Source of the DNA: Coriaria nepalensis
Lineage: Eukaryota; Streptophyta; Magnoliopsida; Cucurbitales; Coriariaceae
Length of the DNA stretch: 64,000 bases
Reading direction: 5' to 3'
Assembly (NCBI GenBank): GCA_027186245.1
Contig: CP114490.1
Coordinates: 9,308,501-9,372,500, forward strand
Positions 1-12,338 of the stretch are shown here, piece after piece. Both the position numbers and the translations under genes were made by a program. A model generated the notes under the pieces. It ran no database searches. It was not told the origin of the DNA and was given only the letters and a program-made list of their open reading frames with translations. Numbering within the stretch: position 1 is the stretch's first letter; the number at the start of each line of letters is the position of its first letter.

Positions 1-328
1 GCCTTAGTTTGGATCCATGTAAGAGCTCCCACATTTGGATGGCGCCTCAAATTCCACATTACACCACAACTCTATAACTAAAGCACGGTTATTGAGGTTA
101 CAGTTCCAGTTGCTAATCCACATGGACCCTATAACCGATTCTCATTGCTCGTAGCATCATTGTTCTAAATAAGGAAAACTAGATATAGCAAGTAAAGGGT
201 GCATGGAAATCATCAATTCCACAAGTCACTAAAATTATCGGCAAAAAAGCACTCTAGTAGACAAACAGTCGGTTTATCTAGTCGGCCCTATATCTGATTA
301 GTGGAGCTTATAGTTCCTTGAAGAATAC

Positions 329-766
329 CTATGGCCTGCCGGTCAGTCTGAGCCTCTAACCAATGCTGTTCAAATTGAATGTTGTAAAGCGCTTCCTCCA
401 ATTTAGCTATCTGCTCAAACAAGGGGTTGAGATGCTCCGAGAACACATTCAACGAAGTTACAAAGTAATTATTATTATAATTTATCTTTTTATTTTTATT
501 TTTCACTTGAGAGGAAATTCAAAAGGAATAGAGATTTATTTAGGGGGGGAATAGAAAAAGAAGAAAACGCTGATAAAAACCTTCTCACCATCTTTTGCAT
601 GGTGCTCAATGTGACCAACACGTATATCAAAGTCAACTTTTTCATGATAAGGAGACTTGTTCGTGAAACAGAAGCGATAGAGTCCTTTGTGGTAGGCCAT
701 AAACTCAGACTTGTCGATTGTCTTGTCACGAAAATCATGGACTTGTCCACCAAGAGGGTCTTTTAT
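329..766 (-). pseudogene. p24/emp24 (TMED) cargo receptor, two exons only (partial)
   Basis: Two minus-strand exons encode the middle of a p24 family protein, the type I membrane proteins that sort cargo in COPI/COPII vesicles between ER and Golgi. Exon 581-766 carries the GOLD-domain end, with HDFRDKT and YRFCFTNKSPYHE. Exon 329-434 carries the coiled coil, with LEEALYNIQFEQHWLEAQTD, and ends in a good GT donor in the phase expected for the family. The wording is closest to plant p24beta3. The first exon (signal peptide, early GOLD) is not visible to the right, and the transmembrane exon is not visible in positions 1-328. A few residues between the GOLD domain and the coiled coil are missing, and the splice joining them is imperfect: AAG|GT at 580 to AG|CAT at 434 is in frame but adds residues. 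It is either a decayed copy or a gene whose last exon lies off the left edge. The missing 5' exon favours a pseudogene. Confidence 0.7.
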
Positions 767-3443
767 CTGATATTTCAACATAGGCTCTTTAGTTCTTTAA
801 TTCTGGACAATCCAAATAAAGATTACTTCAGACATATAATTAATTCAGTCATCATAGTTTTACCCGATAAGGAAATTAGTTCAACATGATAACTATATGA
901 TATGCACAACCTTCGTGCATTGAGTTGCACCTTTACGAAAGCTACAAACTTTTTTTGAACTATATAAAAGGTTTCATTTTTCTGAACTACATAAAAGGTT
1001 AAAGTAGAAAGTTCTTTTCTTCCACGAAATTAAGAGCTTCAAGTTGAAGACATATTAAACTCACATTTGCACCACCCTATTCCAAGTTTTTTAAAAAGAG
1101 ATCTTGCTTTTATCCGATCTAAAACTTTCAAGCTTGAGGAACTTTCTGACTTCATTCTAATTTTCTCATCCCACATGATAGTCTCAAACTCTGCTACACT
1201 TCGTTTCACCTAGAGCAGGCATATGGGGATTTTGATGTATTTTCCAAGTCTAATGTTCCCTCTCTCAAACAGAAACCTTTTGAAGTCATGTTATTTTCAC
1301 GTCTTAACAAAAGGGAGGCTAGACCATGTTTCTCAACTTCCATTATAGTGTTAAGCCAAAACTAGTGTATGGTGGAAGTTTACAGAGAATCTTGGGTGAA
1401 CGAAGCTTAAAAAGTTATCTTACACTCCACCCAATAATTTTCTTCACCTCATACTTCCTCTGCTGAGATGGAAAATAAAGTGTAAAAATAAAAAAAAAAT
1501 TAAATTTAAAAATAAAAAAAAATATTCTACAATAATTATTTTGATTGGCTATAGTGGGAGACAACTTTGTTCCAAGCTTGGCTCACCTCAAGTGACAAGA
1601 ATTTCTCAGTTGTCCAATCTATTTGCCCACAATGACCTAAGGACGAGTTGAGGATGCATTTGGATGAGCAATTCTAATTCTAATTTGTAGGACGAGCAAT
1701 ATAACAAGCAAATACGAATACGAGTGTTGAATTCATAGCGATTTGTAAAGCTTATTAATTTTATCTCAATATGAATATCTTTTAAGAAAAACAAAAATGA
1801 AAGTATAACTAAGATTATCCTAAAATTATGCAAATTATAATTAAGAAAAGAAAAAGATAATTAATTAAGGATGATTTAGGTCAACGGGATATTAGGCATT
1901 TGACTTCACCATAACAATTCAACTTTATGCCAATAGTTAGCTTAGTTAAGAAAATACAATTCAAATTCTAAGGTTCGTTTTATCGAATTTATAATAATTC
2001 GTTCAGTCGCGTATTACCAAATATTTATAATTACATCTAAGCTATAATTATAAATTCATTAAGCTTGAAAGAACAAATAAAACTAAGAGTTATCTTATCA
2101 TAATATGTATATCAATAAATATCTCATTCATTTATCGGAACTATATTAAGATCAATCATGATGTGTACTCTAACATTGTCTCATAAAATCAATATAATTA
2201 TATCAAAGTTCGTGACTCTCCAACATAATAAATAAAATTAGAACCTAAATTAGCATTAAGAAAATTTTTAACTAAGACATAAAGTTGCTCCATCAAATAT
2301 TTAGTAATAGATTTAAGTATGGGCATCCCAATAATAATAATAATAATAATAACTACTAAAATTTATGGGATTCATAATTGAGAAAAAGTAGAAAACCCAA
2401 ATTGAATTTCTACTATTTCTTCTTCGCTGTCTGTGCCGCTCATGCTTGTCTTTTCTTATGCCGCTCACTGTGCGGATTCCTCTTTTCTTCAATTTTCCCG
2501 TTATCATGCGCGTATGCTTTTCCATTATAATCGTGCACGTAAACCTGGATTGGATTCCTGACTCACCTTTGTGCGCGCTGACTTAGACCCGAATCTCTTG
2601 GGCTTCTAATTTCATTCTATCGAAGTCCATTTTAGAGAAACAAGGGGGGTTTCATTCCATTTAATTTCACCAGGTAGTTATTTTCGTTCATCTGGGCGAC
2701 TATTGATTTTGCGATCTTGCTCTCTTTATTTTCGTATATCACATGATCAGTGGCTTAACATAATGTTCTAATGAGAGAACATCTACTAGCTTTTGTAAAC
2801 TTCGAGGGGTATATAATTTTCAGCACATTATAATGTACTTTATCTATTCTCTTATTTCATCCTTAAACTATCAACGATATTAAATCAATCCTAAATATTT
2901 ATAAACTGTCCCGTTTTAGATCTTGTGGTCATGAAAGCAAAAATTAGAACCTTAGAAATTTGGTGAGATGATCTTAAGAAATTTTTTTATATGTACGTCA
3001 TATGTGATTACATGACATATAAAATCTTATTATAATTTTAAACATTACTTTTATTTGATAAATAAAAATAACGTTTATAATTATGAGGGATTTAACGTGA
3101 CAACGTCTCCATTTTTAATATAATCCTATGTTTCGTATATTTACTTTTCTGATCTTATGAACTAAAAAGTAAGACAATTAAGAAACTTTGAGGACTGATT
3201 TAACCGAGAGAAAACACTTATCAGTACTTGTATTTATGGGTCAACGCTAACAATTTCTTTGTTGAAGAACCTCGACCCATTAGAACGTGATACGCATATA
3301 TAAAAAGGACCAACCTTGATGCCTACTTCAAAATATTGCAACAATGTTAAGATCACTAAAACTTACATTACAACCCTGAATTTAGAACTAGGCCAAAAAG
3401 GTAAGGACAGAGATCATCTCACACTTGCAATTTGAACATCTCT
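767..3443. other. Intergenic, AT-rich, no gene seen
   Basis: No conserved coding sequence was recognised. The stretch contains poly-A/T runs, an ATA trinucleotide microsatellite at about 2330-2352, and a segment at about 2840-3220 with wording typical of plant non-autonomous repeats (the two ends are loosely inverted copies, but not convincingly so). Confidence 0.5.
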
Positions 3444-6400
3444 TCATTTAAAAAGCTTTCTGAATCCACCAAAGAGCCTCAGAGCTTTCAATTCTCCCCT
3501 CTTCAATTGGCCCAGTTTGGTCCTTAATATCTGGGAAAAGAAAAAAAGGACCATCCAGTAAGAGAAACTCAAACAAAACAGAACCATTCAATCTTTACTA
3601 AACAGCCAAGGCTCTCTATTTTTTCACGAATCTTTCCTTCTGACCACATTATATCCGAAAGTTAAGGTGCCAAGAAATTCTTATACACACCACGAATAGG
3701 GAATGCATCTACTTTAAGGACTAATAAGAGTGCGAGTCATTAATAAAGAGACTAAAAATGCTAAAGTGGCAGCTTCTTATTGGTCCAAAAGCAGACGAAT
3801 GTATATTCTTAGTGTAACCAAGGAAACCTTGTGTATACCAAACAAAAAAGAACAGAGAATAAAAGGTGTTCCTGCAAATCTCAAGGAGAAACAAGAAGAC
3901 TGGATATCAAAGATTGCTTCTTACATATTGGCTTCGGAAAAGAATTCTCCGCTCGCTAGTACACAAATCCACTGCTAGCTGCTTCAAAAGAACTCGTCGG
4001 TTTAATTGATTTGGAGATGTCACATCCAATTGCATCGACCCACTTCCCTACAATAATTAAATCCAATTTATTGGCAATGAAATTTTCCTCAGCAAAGAAA
4101 TCGGTATTTTCTTTTTCATTCTTTTTGTGGCAAAGTAGATATTTCAACAACTATCAACTTCAGCTTCAAAGATAAGACACCCATAAACTCACCTGCAAGA
4201 ATTTGTTGTACTTTGATATGCTAGATTCACAGCTGTCCAGTATGAACTGTAGTGCTTCTTCTTCTATTTCTACGAAATGGATATCCTTCTTGATCGTCGA
4301 TTCATTTGATGCTGCAGCAGCTAACTGTAAACAAAAATCTTTCCAATTTCTTATTTCAATATAGGAGCATTTAGAATAATAGAAGATGGTTTATTTGGTC
4401 AAACCTCTTCGAAGTTTTTGCTCATGCTTGGAGGACTAATGACTAAATAAGCATACGCCATTAATTCCAATGGCCAACCAGTGACTTGCATTGGATAACA
4501 CTGCGATCTATCAAAGATGTATAGATTCGGACTTGATAAAGTAGAAATCCAGCACAAAAATTAAAGCATTGCATAAAGGGTAAACTATAAAGGTTAGTTG
4601 AGAAAAATCTCTGAATTATCATTGTCACCCATTATGCTGCGAAACTAGGAACAAAATTTCTTAATCCTAAAAGTTGCAACTTTCTTCCTTTTAAAAAAAA
4701 TTATTTTAGTAGTTAATCAAGAGTTGGGCAACCAAAAAAAAAAAAAAAAAATTAGGGGTTTCAGTCAAGGTTTCACCAAAACATATTTGTAAATTAAGAG
4801 GTTGCGTGCTTAAATCAAATTAAATAAGTTCTTATAGTTCTTTTTATGGTACAAGATATGATGGATTATAACTACTAATTCAAGGAAATCATTTATGCAA
4901 TCAACTCAAAGAATTGAGATAAATTGGGTGTAAGAGATCACATATTGTATAAGAAGACAGAGAGATGAGATTTACTAATGACTAAAGATTAAGAATATTT
5001 CTGCATTATCGGGCATAGAAAAAGTTAATCCATGTAGGATGATAGAATAAATTAAAGATAGGAAAATGATATTGATTTGAACATACTCACGCTTTTAAAC
5101 CATGCTTCCTCAGAGCTTCCAGTTTCTCCTTATAACATTTATCAGATTTCTTTAGTGAAAGTGACAGCTCAACTGAATCATTTGGGTTGCTTCCCTCCCT
5201 CGGAACAAAGCCATATGACAGTAATAATTCTCCATTTGATTTCTTACCATATGAAATGAACACCTGGACAGTATGGCACATGGAAATAAGCACAAGAGTA
5301 CCACAAATTGAAGAAGATATTATTAGAGTTCTACACTATTTTGGTCAATTGACATTATCATAGTCTTGTCTATTTCTGGGACCTGATATTGGCAAGTTCT
5401 CTAATAATGTGACATCATTAAAATCACGAACCAGGGTTTTTTTTTTGGGGTCAATTTTTCTACAGTCATTGACGATTAGATCCAAAAGATAAGTAACTAG
5501 TTTATTGCACCCATCTTTTAATTTAGTTGATTCAGTTCATAAATGGTGAAGGATTTAATAACTGTTTACCTGCTCACCTGGTTGATACGGTCTATCTGTT
5601 GTAAAGACGATTCCTTTAGATGACTTATCATAGTCTAAGAAAGTCTCCACCTGTAGGAATCAATCATAGATAAACATAATTAGCCACCACATTGTATGCA
5701 ACACCTATATAATTTCTAACAAAGAAACTAATAAACAAACCTCACAACTATGATTCAGCATATCTGCCCAGGGAGCCAATGCGACCTTTCCATCCATTGA
5801 AGGTAACCGAACCTGAGATTAATATAAACTTGAAGTCTAAATTTACTATCATAAGCCATTGTGTGTTCGAAAAGTCGATAAGGCTCATATACAGTATCTG
5901 GTATTAAGTCACCGTTTTCCTTTCCATTTTTATTGGGAATGTTTATTTTTTATTTCTGTGATTCTTCTCTTTGACTGTTTCATCTAAAGTGTATTCAAAT
6001 TATGGACTACAACCTAGCAATTAAAAGCTTTTAGCTCGATGTAGTACTTAGGGAAAGCATAGAGAGAACAGAATACCAAAATGAAACCAGCATTTATATA
6101 GACAATGCTTCAGTAACTTTTTTTCAAACTTATGTAATAAATGGGCTAGGACCATTGGCATTAAGTGTTCAGCGCTGTTTATTTAGATAATAACTTGATT
6201 CAGATAGAAATGCAGCAACTTATGATGATTTGTTGACTGAATCTGAACTGACTTACCAGGCGTGAAAAGAGAATACCAAATGACCACTTAAATGTTTCAA
6301 TGTTAAATACCTGTAAATTAGACATTAAGACAAAGTTAGGTTCTCTTAAATGTTTAACATAAGGTGAGAGTTCATGGGCTCTCGCACAATTAGGAGGAGA

Positions 6401-8935
6401 AACTTAGGGAAACGATAACGGAATACTAGTTAAGATCCAATACTTAAGTGCCATGACCACCAAATCAGTAAATCCCAATAAACAGCATTGAAAAACAGGG
6501 AGGAGATGTAGTATTATGGTTTGTGAAAAGATAATCTATAATCGATGAACTTAGAAAAAGAAAATGTAACCAGAAATTGAGAAGAGCAAGGAAAGGAATC
6601 CATCTAGCTTATTCTAGACATGGTAATAGACTCTCTATGCTAAACCGATCAGAATCATGAGATACTACAATTTTTAAAAGAATAAACTCAACAGTTATGG
6701 GCTTCATCCCTGGTTTTCAGCAGAGGGAAGAAGCCGAAAGAGTAACTGAAATAGTAAAAATAATTTGGCGCTTATTGCAAACAATCATTGGTATAGCAGT
6801 AGTAGAAATTTCGCTAATACATTGTCCCACACCTGTACTCAATCCTGAGAAAAGGTGTTAGAGAAAAATGAAATAATACCTCTTCAGGAAATAAATGCGG
6901 ATACTTTGAAAATATTCTGAGCCTCAAATCATTATATCTGTGCAACATCCCAATAATCACTCAGTTAATAAATCAGAGCATCAAGAACAAAAATACATAT
7001 GATGCTCATATTAAAGATGAAATGACAAAAGAAACAAAGAAGCTGAATAAAGAAAATGCCATACGTTCCAATGATATTTGTAATCCTCTCATTTGCCCTT
7101 TCTCTAATCTGTGATGCTTCCAGATACTGATCTAGTTCTTCATGTGTCCTGAAAGGATACAGAGAGTCTGTAGGAAAAAGAATTTGAGAGCAGACTTTCA
7201 TGATACAAAAAACACTTCTAAAGATGTCGTGGAATTGCAGTAATAATTAAGAAGAAAAAGTTACCAGTACAATAGTGAATAAGGTTGTCGTGGTAAGGCT
7301 GAAATATAGTTGCTCCATCTTGAGGAACTCATTAGACTCGCTTCACTAATCAAGTAAGTTGCAAGCAATGGCCAATCGGGCACTGAATTCCTTTTTAATA
7401 CTTCTCCAGCCTCCCGGCTGCTCCATTCCTAATATCCAAAGGTAGAACAAAAAAAGCATTTACTACCAATTCAAAATATGTAATATATGACAGTTAAATC
7501 AATCTAAGATTGATCTTGTCAGTATTGCAGCCATTTAAAAAGTGAAACATAAAAAACACTAACTGGTGAGTAATTTAGATGAATGAAAACATGATTTATA
7601 CCATGCAGTGATATTATCACATTGAAAGATTGATATTGACAGTATTACATCCATTTGAAAAGTATAAAAGATTTTTAAAATAAAAGTAAAAAACTAAAGA
7701 GTGAGTAATTTAGATTAAAAGAAAATGTAATTCACACCATAAAGTGTGATTACCAACAAATTGAACAGATAGTCATACTGAGACTCAGCCACACTCTCTA
7801 CTAGTTGTTAAGGAGGATGCGCTTAGGAATTGGGTTCCCAACTGAAAAAACTTCACACACAGTCCATTGATACACATTTAAATGCATCTAAGCTTAATTT
7901 GTAGGCGTGTTTCAAACTCCATTTTTGGTCTAAGCTCCAATTTGGGCTTCCAGAACTCAAATCAGTTCAAACAGTTTATCTCACAATATAAACAGTTTTC
8001 CCTAACTCCATCACAAATGTTTTACCAATCAACACTTCCTCAACTAGTAACTAGCATTTAGCAAATCCTTCTAGAATAAAACTGGAACTTACGTTGGCCA
8101 ATTGTCCACAGAGTGATAAGTTTCCTACCTTAAAATACTACCAAAATATCATATATAACAGTTTTATCATGTGGCACTCACTACCTGCAGTAGCAAAGAG
8201 CTAATTACGACTCATTTTTCAGTGGCACACAAAAATTAAAATTATGCTGATGAGTTTTCATTGTCCAGTTACAACACATGAGCTTTACATATCATATTAT
8301 CATGGCCTTTCATTTCTTCTATGTCAAGTCAAACACTTAACTCCCACAAAGATGATAAAATGTTAACATAATTGCAATAAAATTGATCAACACATCATAA
8401 GCAACTAAGCATGATTCTAATTTCTAACCATTTTCCCAGGAAAATAAAAATGAACCAAGTTAATGCTCTAAATTTTTAGTCAATACACCAAATTAAGCAA
8501 ACTGAAGTCGTGACAAAAGCATTTGATAATTAAATTTCCTCGATGAAGTTTGAGACTTACTGAGTCCGCAGTGATGAAGAGAGAAGGTGGAACGAAGAGC
8601 AATTTCTCCCCTTTCCTAATATTCTTCAAAGCCACGAGTCCTCTCTCTCCCACATCAACTTTCTGTATCACCATTTTCTGCTCAGGTAGACCCGAATCAG
8701 ACAGCCACTTCTGCAGAGCCGATGCGTTCTCCAACGAGTCCACTTCGCAGCCCCATGGAATTTTTGGGGTCACTGTTTCTTTGGCGCTATTACTCGTTGA
8801 GACCGAGCAATGAATCGGAGTTCTACGGAAAGTCGCTGAGTTAGAGTACGCTGAGTGGAAGTTATGGAGAGTATAGAAGTTAGGGATTAGAGCAGTGTGA
8901 AGCGTTCTTGATGCTTTGGCCATGGCCGCTCTCAC
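3444..8935 (-). CDS. Plastid SET-domain protein, Rubisco LSMT-like methyltransferase family
   Basis: Twelve exons join in frame to 1506 nt, 501 aa: 8561-8935, 7265-7428, 7065-7148, 6880-6937, 6257-6310, 5741-5812, 5570-5650, 5091-5263, 4405-4507, 4193-4324, 3925-4047, 3444-3530. The N-terminal 60 or so residues are Ser/Thr-rich and basic, like a chloroplast transit peptide. A split SET domain follows: GERGLVALKNIRKGEKLLFVP opens it in exon 1, DMLNHSCE in exon 6 is the NHxC-type cofactor and catalytic core, and EQVFISYGKKSNGELLLSYGF in exons 7-8 closes it. The C-terminal half is the Rubisco-LSMT substrate-binding helical domain and ends in GELKALRLFGGFRKLFK. Length and exon order fit Arabidopsis AT5G14260/AT3G07670 as recalled. 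The family methylates lysines on plastid proteins such as Rubisco large subunit or aldolase; the substrate of this subgroup is not known to me. A second Met lies four codons in (M-R-A-A-M); either could start. Confidence 0.93.
7495..7760. repeat. Diverged tandem duplication in intron 1 of the SET gene
   Basis: Two adjacent units of about 130 bp share several blocks, including GATTGAT, CAGTATT, CATTT-AAAAGT, GAGTAATTTAGAT and ACACCAT/ATACCAT. The first spans about 7495-7625 and the second 7626-7760. No coding meaning was seen. Confidence 0.6.
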
Positions 8936-9300
8936 CAGTAGCAGAGAGCTTTAGCGAGAAGAAAAAGCAAACCTTATCAGCTCAAGGCTCTCTAGGAGGG
9001 AAACAATGGGTCATAGGTTTGTGATCGTTTTGGCAGTTATTATTATTATTATTATGGGGTATATTATCATTTTTCTCCCTCAGCTTTCATCAATTGTTCA
9101 ATTTTAACCCTTAACTTTCAGTTGACTCAATTTCATCCCAAGATTTCTGAAAAGATTCATTTTAATCCGTTAGGTCAATTTTAACTAAATAAAAGTTTCA
9201 AATTTATCTATTAACCAATTTTATTTACATGGCACACTAGCCAAACACGTTACGTCATCAATATAAATTTGTATAAAATAATATAATATAACTCGTATAT
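8936..9300. promoter_or_regulatory. Upstream region of the SET gene with TTA microsatellite
   Basis: This is the sequence immediately 5' of the minus-strand SET gene. A (TTA)n tract occupies about 9036-9055. The adjoining 9060-9240 has the wording of a widespread plant repeat. No TATA box was assigned. Confidence 0.3.
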
Positions 9301-9639
9301 CTTGATTTTTGATGAAATCACCAAATGGAGTTCAGTTCTAATTCATGAAAAAGTACAATACAATTCCAATTCAAATCTAATTCGTGCAAAACCAACGCAC
9401 GACCAAATTGAGACTAGAAAACACCATAACAAAATAGTTTGTAAAGGGAGCACTACAAGAGAATCAAACAAGCTTTTGAAATTGTTTGATTTTAGCTCAG
9501 CTTCCTTTCATGTTTGAAAACAATTTCAAATGTTAACATAACCTACACCATAAACAGCCAAAAAAGAAGCCATCCGTCAAAATAAAGCTCACACAAATAG
9601 ATCAAAAAGAGAACATCACAAAATAATCAAACAAATATT

Positions 9640-9780
9640 AGAGGAGAATCAGGCACTTATCATCACAGTTATGATTGATTCTCTATGATTATAGAATTTT
9701 CTTTAATTGTATTATTATTGTCATGTTTGTATATAATACCTCCTCAAGAGACATTATTTAACATGGTATCATAATTAATT
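9640..9780 (+). mobile_element. LTR 3' end with tRNA-iMet-type primer-binding site (remnant)
   Basis: Sequence ending in TTTAACA is followed at 9764-9770 by TGGTATC. This matches the start of the initiator-Met tRNA primer-binding site used by most plant LTR retrotransposons. The next bases diverge from the consensus, and no gag follows, so this is a truncated 5' LTR boundary. Confidence 0.4.
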
Positions 9781-9879
9781 CGGTGAACCTCTTGTCAATA
9801 TATTTATTTTTTTTTCATAGCTTATTCTAGCACCAATCTACTTCCGATCAATATGATGGTTCACATGATAACCATCAAA

Positions 9880-11560
9880 CTCACTCCCACAAATTACTTT
9901 ATTGGGATAATGTCAATTTGTTCCTCTGCTCAAAAGTTAGGTTCCTCTGCTCAATTTGTTCCAGCTGAACTTGGAGGCCGACCGGTCAATTAACTGATTG
10001 TAGCCACTTTAGCTGAGGGGCCCAATTTGATAGATTGGTCAATTGGACGATCAACGACTAATTTTGAGTCTTTCTTAACTGATTTAATTAATTTCTTTTA
10101 GAATTTTGTTCTATATCATTCGACACTTTCTAAAATAACAATTTGGCATCAATAAAATAAGGCATGCAGAATTTTTGACATTTTATTAAAAAATTAGGAG
10201 TTGAATATTCTACTAGACCACAAGTTACCGTCAACAAAGAAGATACGTGGCAAGGAATACTATAAATATCATAATTCACTTTGCCACCGTATGAATAATT
10301 GTTTAGTATTTAGGCAAAGTATCTAAGATTTAATCGATAAAAGGCTTTTGAGATATGGGGAAGCACCCACTAAGGCATGGATTCAAACTCTTTTCCAACT
10401 ACGGTTAATACTACCATGGCAGATTTGAAATCTTTAGCCGATAGAATGACTTGATTGGTAGGTTGTTGCCGACTATTACATGAAGGCGACACCCATAACC
10501 AGATTGACATGGATTCTAGGGAATTAGTCAGTTGGCCATATAATCAGTCAGTTGGTCATACAATCAGTCAGCCGATGAGGGTTGTAATGGCATAAGCGGC
10601 TCAATGGTGAATTAAAGATCCGCCGGCCATCCGAAAGCAGTCACAAATGATTGTTCTCGCAAGGCCTAGCCATTCAATATTGAATTTACTTGGGCATCCA
10701 AAGTTTCCAAAAGGAAATTGGTAGAGATGGATCGTTCGGAGAGAAAAAGCCATCAAAGTTGACTAGATGAAGCACTTGGCCGAAAGCGGATCATCCTTTT
10801 TAGAAACTCTAAACATTATTCTAGACGATTTGGTAGAGATCGTGCCATTCGAACCGACCGATAGCGAGCACGTCGTTCAGATGTTAGCAATCATCTCATT
10901 TTAGCCCAACCTGGTTGAATCACGAATCGAAAAAGTGGGATGATAAGCTTACAACTAGTGGCTTGACTCGACAATTATCATAGTAGCCGTCGAGATGAAA
11001 TATTTGGCATGATATATAGAAGATTAGCATAATGGCCAAATATAAGAATTGGATGAATGAAAGTTGGACGATTTAAAAGCCACAAATTAGAATGAAAGTC
11101 ACATATATATAGAAGATTTCAATAGTCATCATATTATTTATCCCTCATATTTTTATATTTATTCAATAAGAGGAGTTTTGGTGACATTTATTGATGCCAA
11201 TGTTATCATTATGACACTTGGCATGAGTCGTTTTAAAATACTTATTACAATTATCAAAACGGATCGAATTTAAGGTTATCCGTGTACCAAATCGTCTATA
11301 AAGAGGTTGACTCATATAACATCATGACATATCTCGGAGGGAGTGGGGCTGAATTAGAAGGAATCATGACCGTTCGAGTGTTATGAAAGGTAATAATATA
11401 ATTCAATCTAATAAGTGAATGTCGGGGTCTTCCATGATATACAATACCCATTTATGATCAATAAAGAGGGTAATATAATGTAATTACTATAAATAAAACT
11501 TTGTGAACTTTAAGGAGGGTATGTTCACAACTCTACTAAAAGTTTTATAAAATTTTATTT
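9880..11560 (+). pseudogene. Decayed Ty3/gypsy-like retroelement remnant
   Basis: The stretch at about 10255-10380 translates, with one stop, to a YHNS...NNCLVFRQS...DLIDK pattern. It resembles the C-terminal part of plant Ty3 gag, where a zinc-knuckle-like YH...C block precedes a dipeptide-rich helix. Flanking sequence has scattered retroelement-like phrases but is interrupted by many stops. A 20-bp-scale motif (AATCAGTCAGTTGG) is repeated at about 10530-10575. Borders are not defined; no intact protein can be read. Confidence 0.35.
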
Positions 11561-12338
11561 TCTACTCTCTAACTCGATCATCTATGTAGTATTTATAAAA
11601 ATAATCCCAATAATATCTTATTTATTTTGCGGGCAAGGACCAACCGACGTATATTGTTAAAGTCTGATCCTGGATTTTGCATAAACTTGGAGCTAAAAAA
11701 ATTCACGTCCGTTTGAAACACCGTTTGAATTGAAAGCTAATACGAACAAGAAAAAGAACGAGAAAAAAGAACCCAAAAAAAAAAAAAAACCGGTTGTTGA
11801 GTTGCATCTGATGCACATTATGGACCGGGTCCACTTGGCAAACTGATGAAAGGTATTGTAACCCGATTGAGACGGACCTTACCACTGTGTGAAGGATTCA
11901 CGGCCATGCAATGGAATTGGAAATACTTAAATAGTTTCCCCTTCTATTTTATTCCACCGTCACTTTTTACTAGGGTTTTCATTTCCACCCCCCTCTCTCT
12001 TTTTCTTCTCTCTTTGTAGGGCATACGGAAATTTTTTCATTTCGAGCACAAATTGGAGTTACAGTATAATCTCAACGACCTGGTTTCATTGTTAACCTTT
12101 TTAAGAGTTTCTTCTCGATTAGGGATTTCCTCGGTAGGTTATCATCGCGGGTAATTGGGATTACTTTGAATTGTGTAGGATTTTAGGGATTCCGAATTGG
12201 GGTTTCCTGTCCGAGGTCAGCTGGTTTAGGCAAAAGTTATATTTTTTCTATCGGTTGCTGCAGATGCTTGGATCAGAAACGGTTTGATCGCCGCTTAGTG
12301 GCGAGCGAATCGTTGATTTGAGGGGTTTGGGTTCTTGT

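Noticed and set aside
12318..12338. Seven-codon upstream extension of UPL3 (Met at 12318)
   Set aside because: The family begins [10 protein letters not shown], which is the Met at 12339; the extension lacks conservation.
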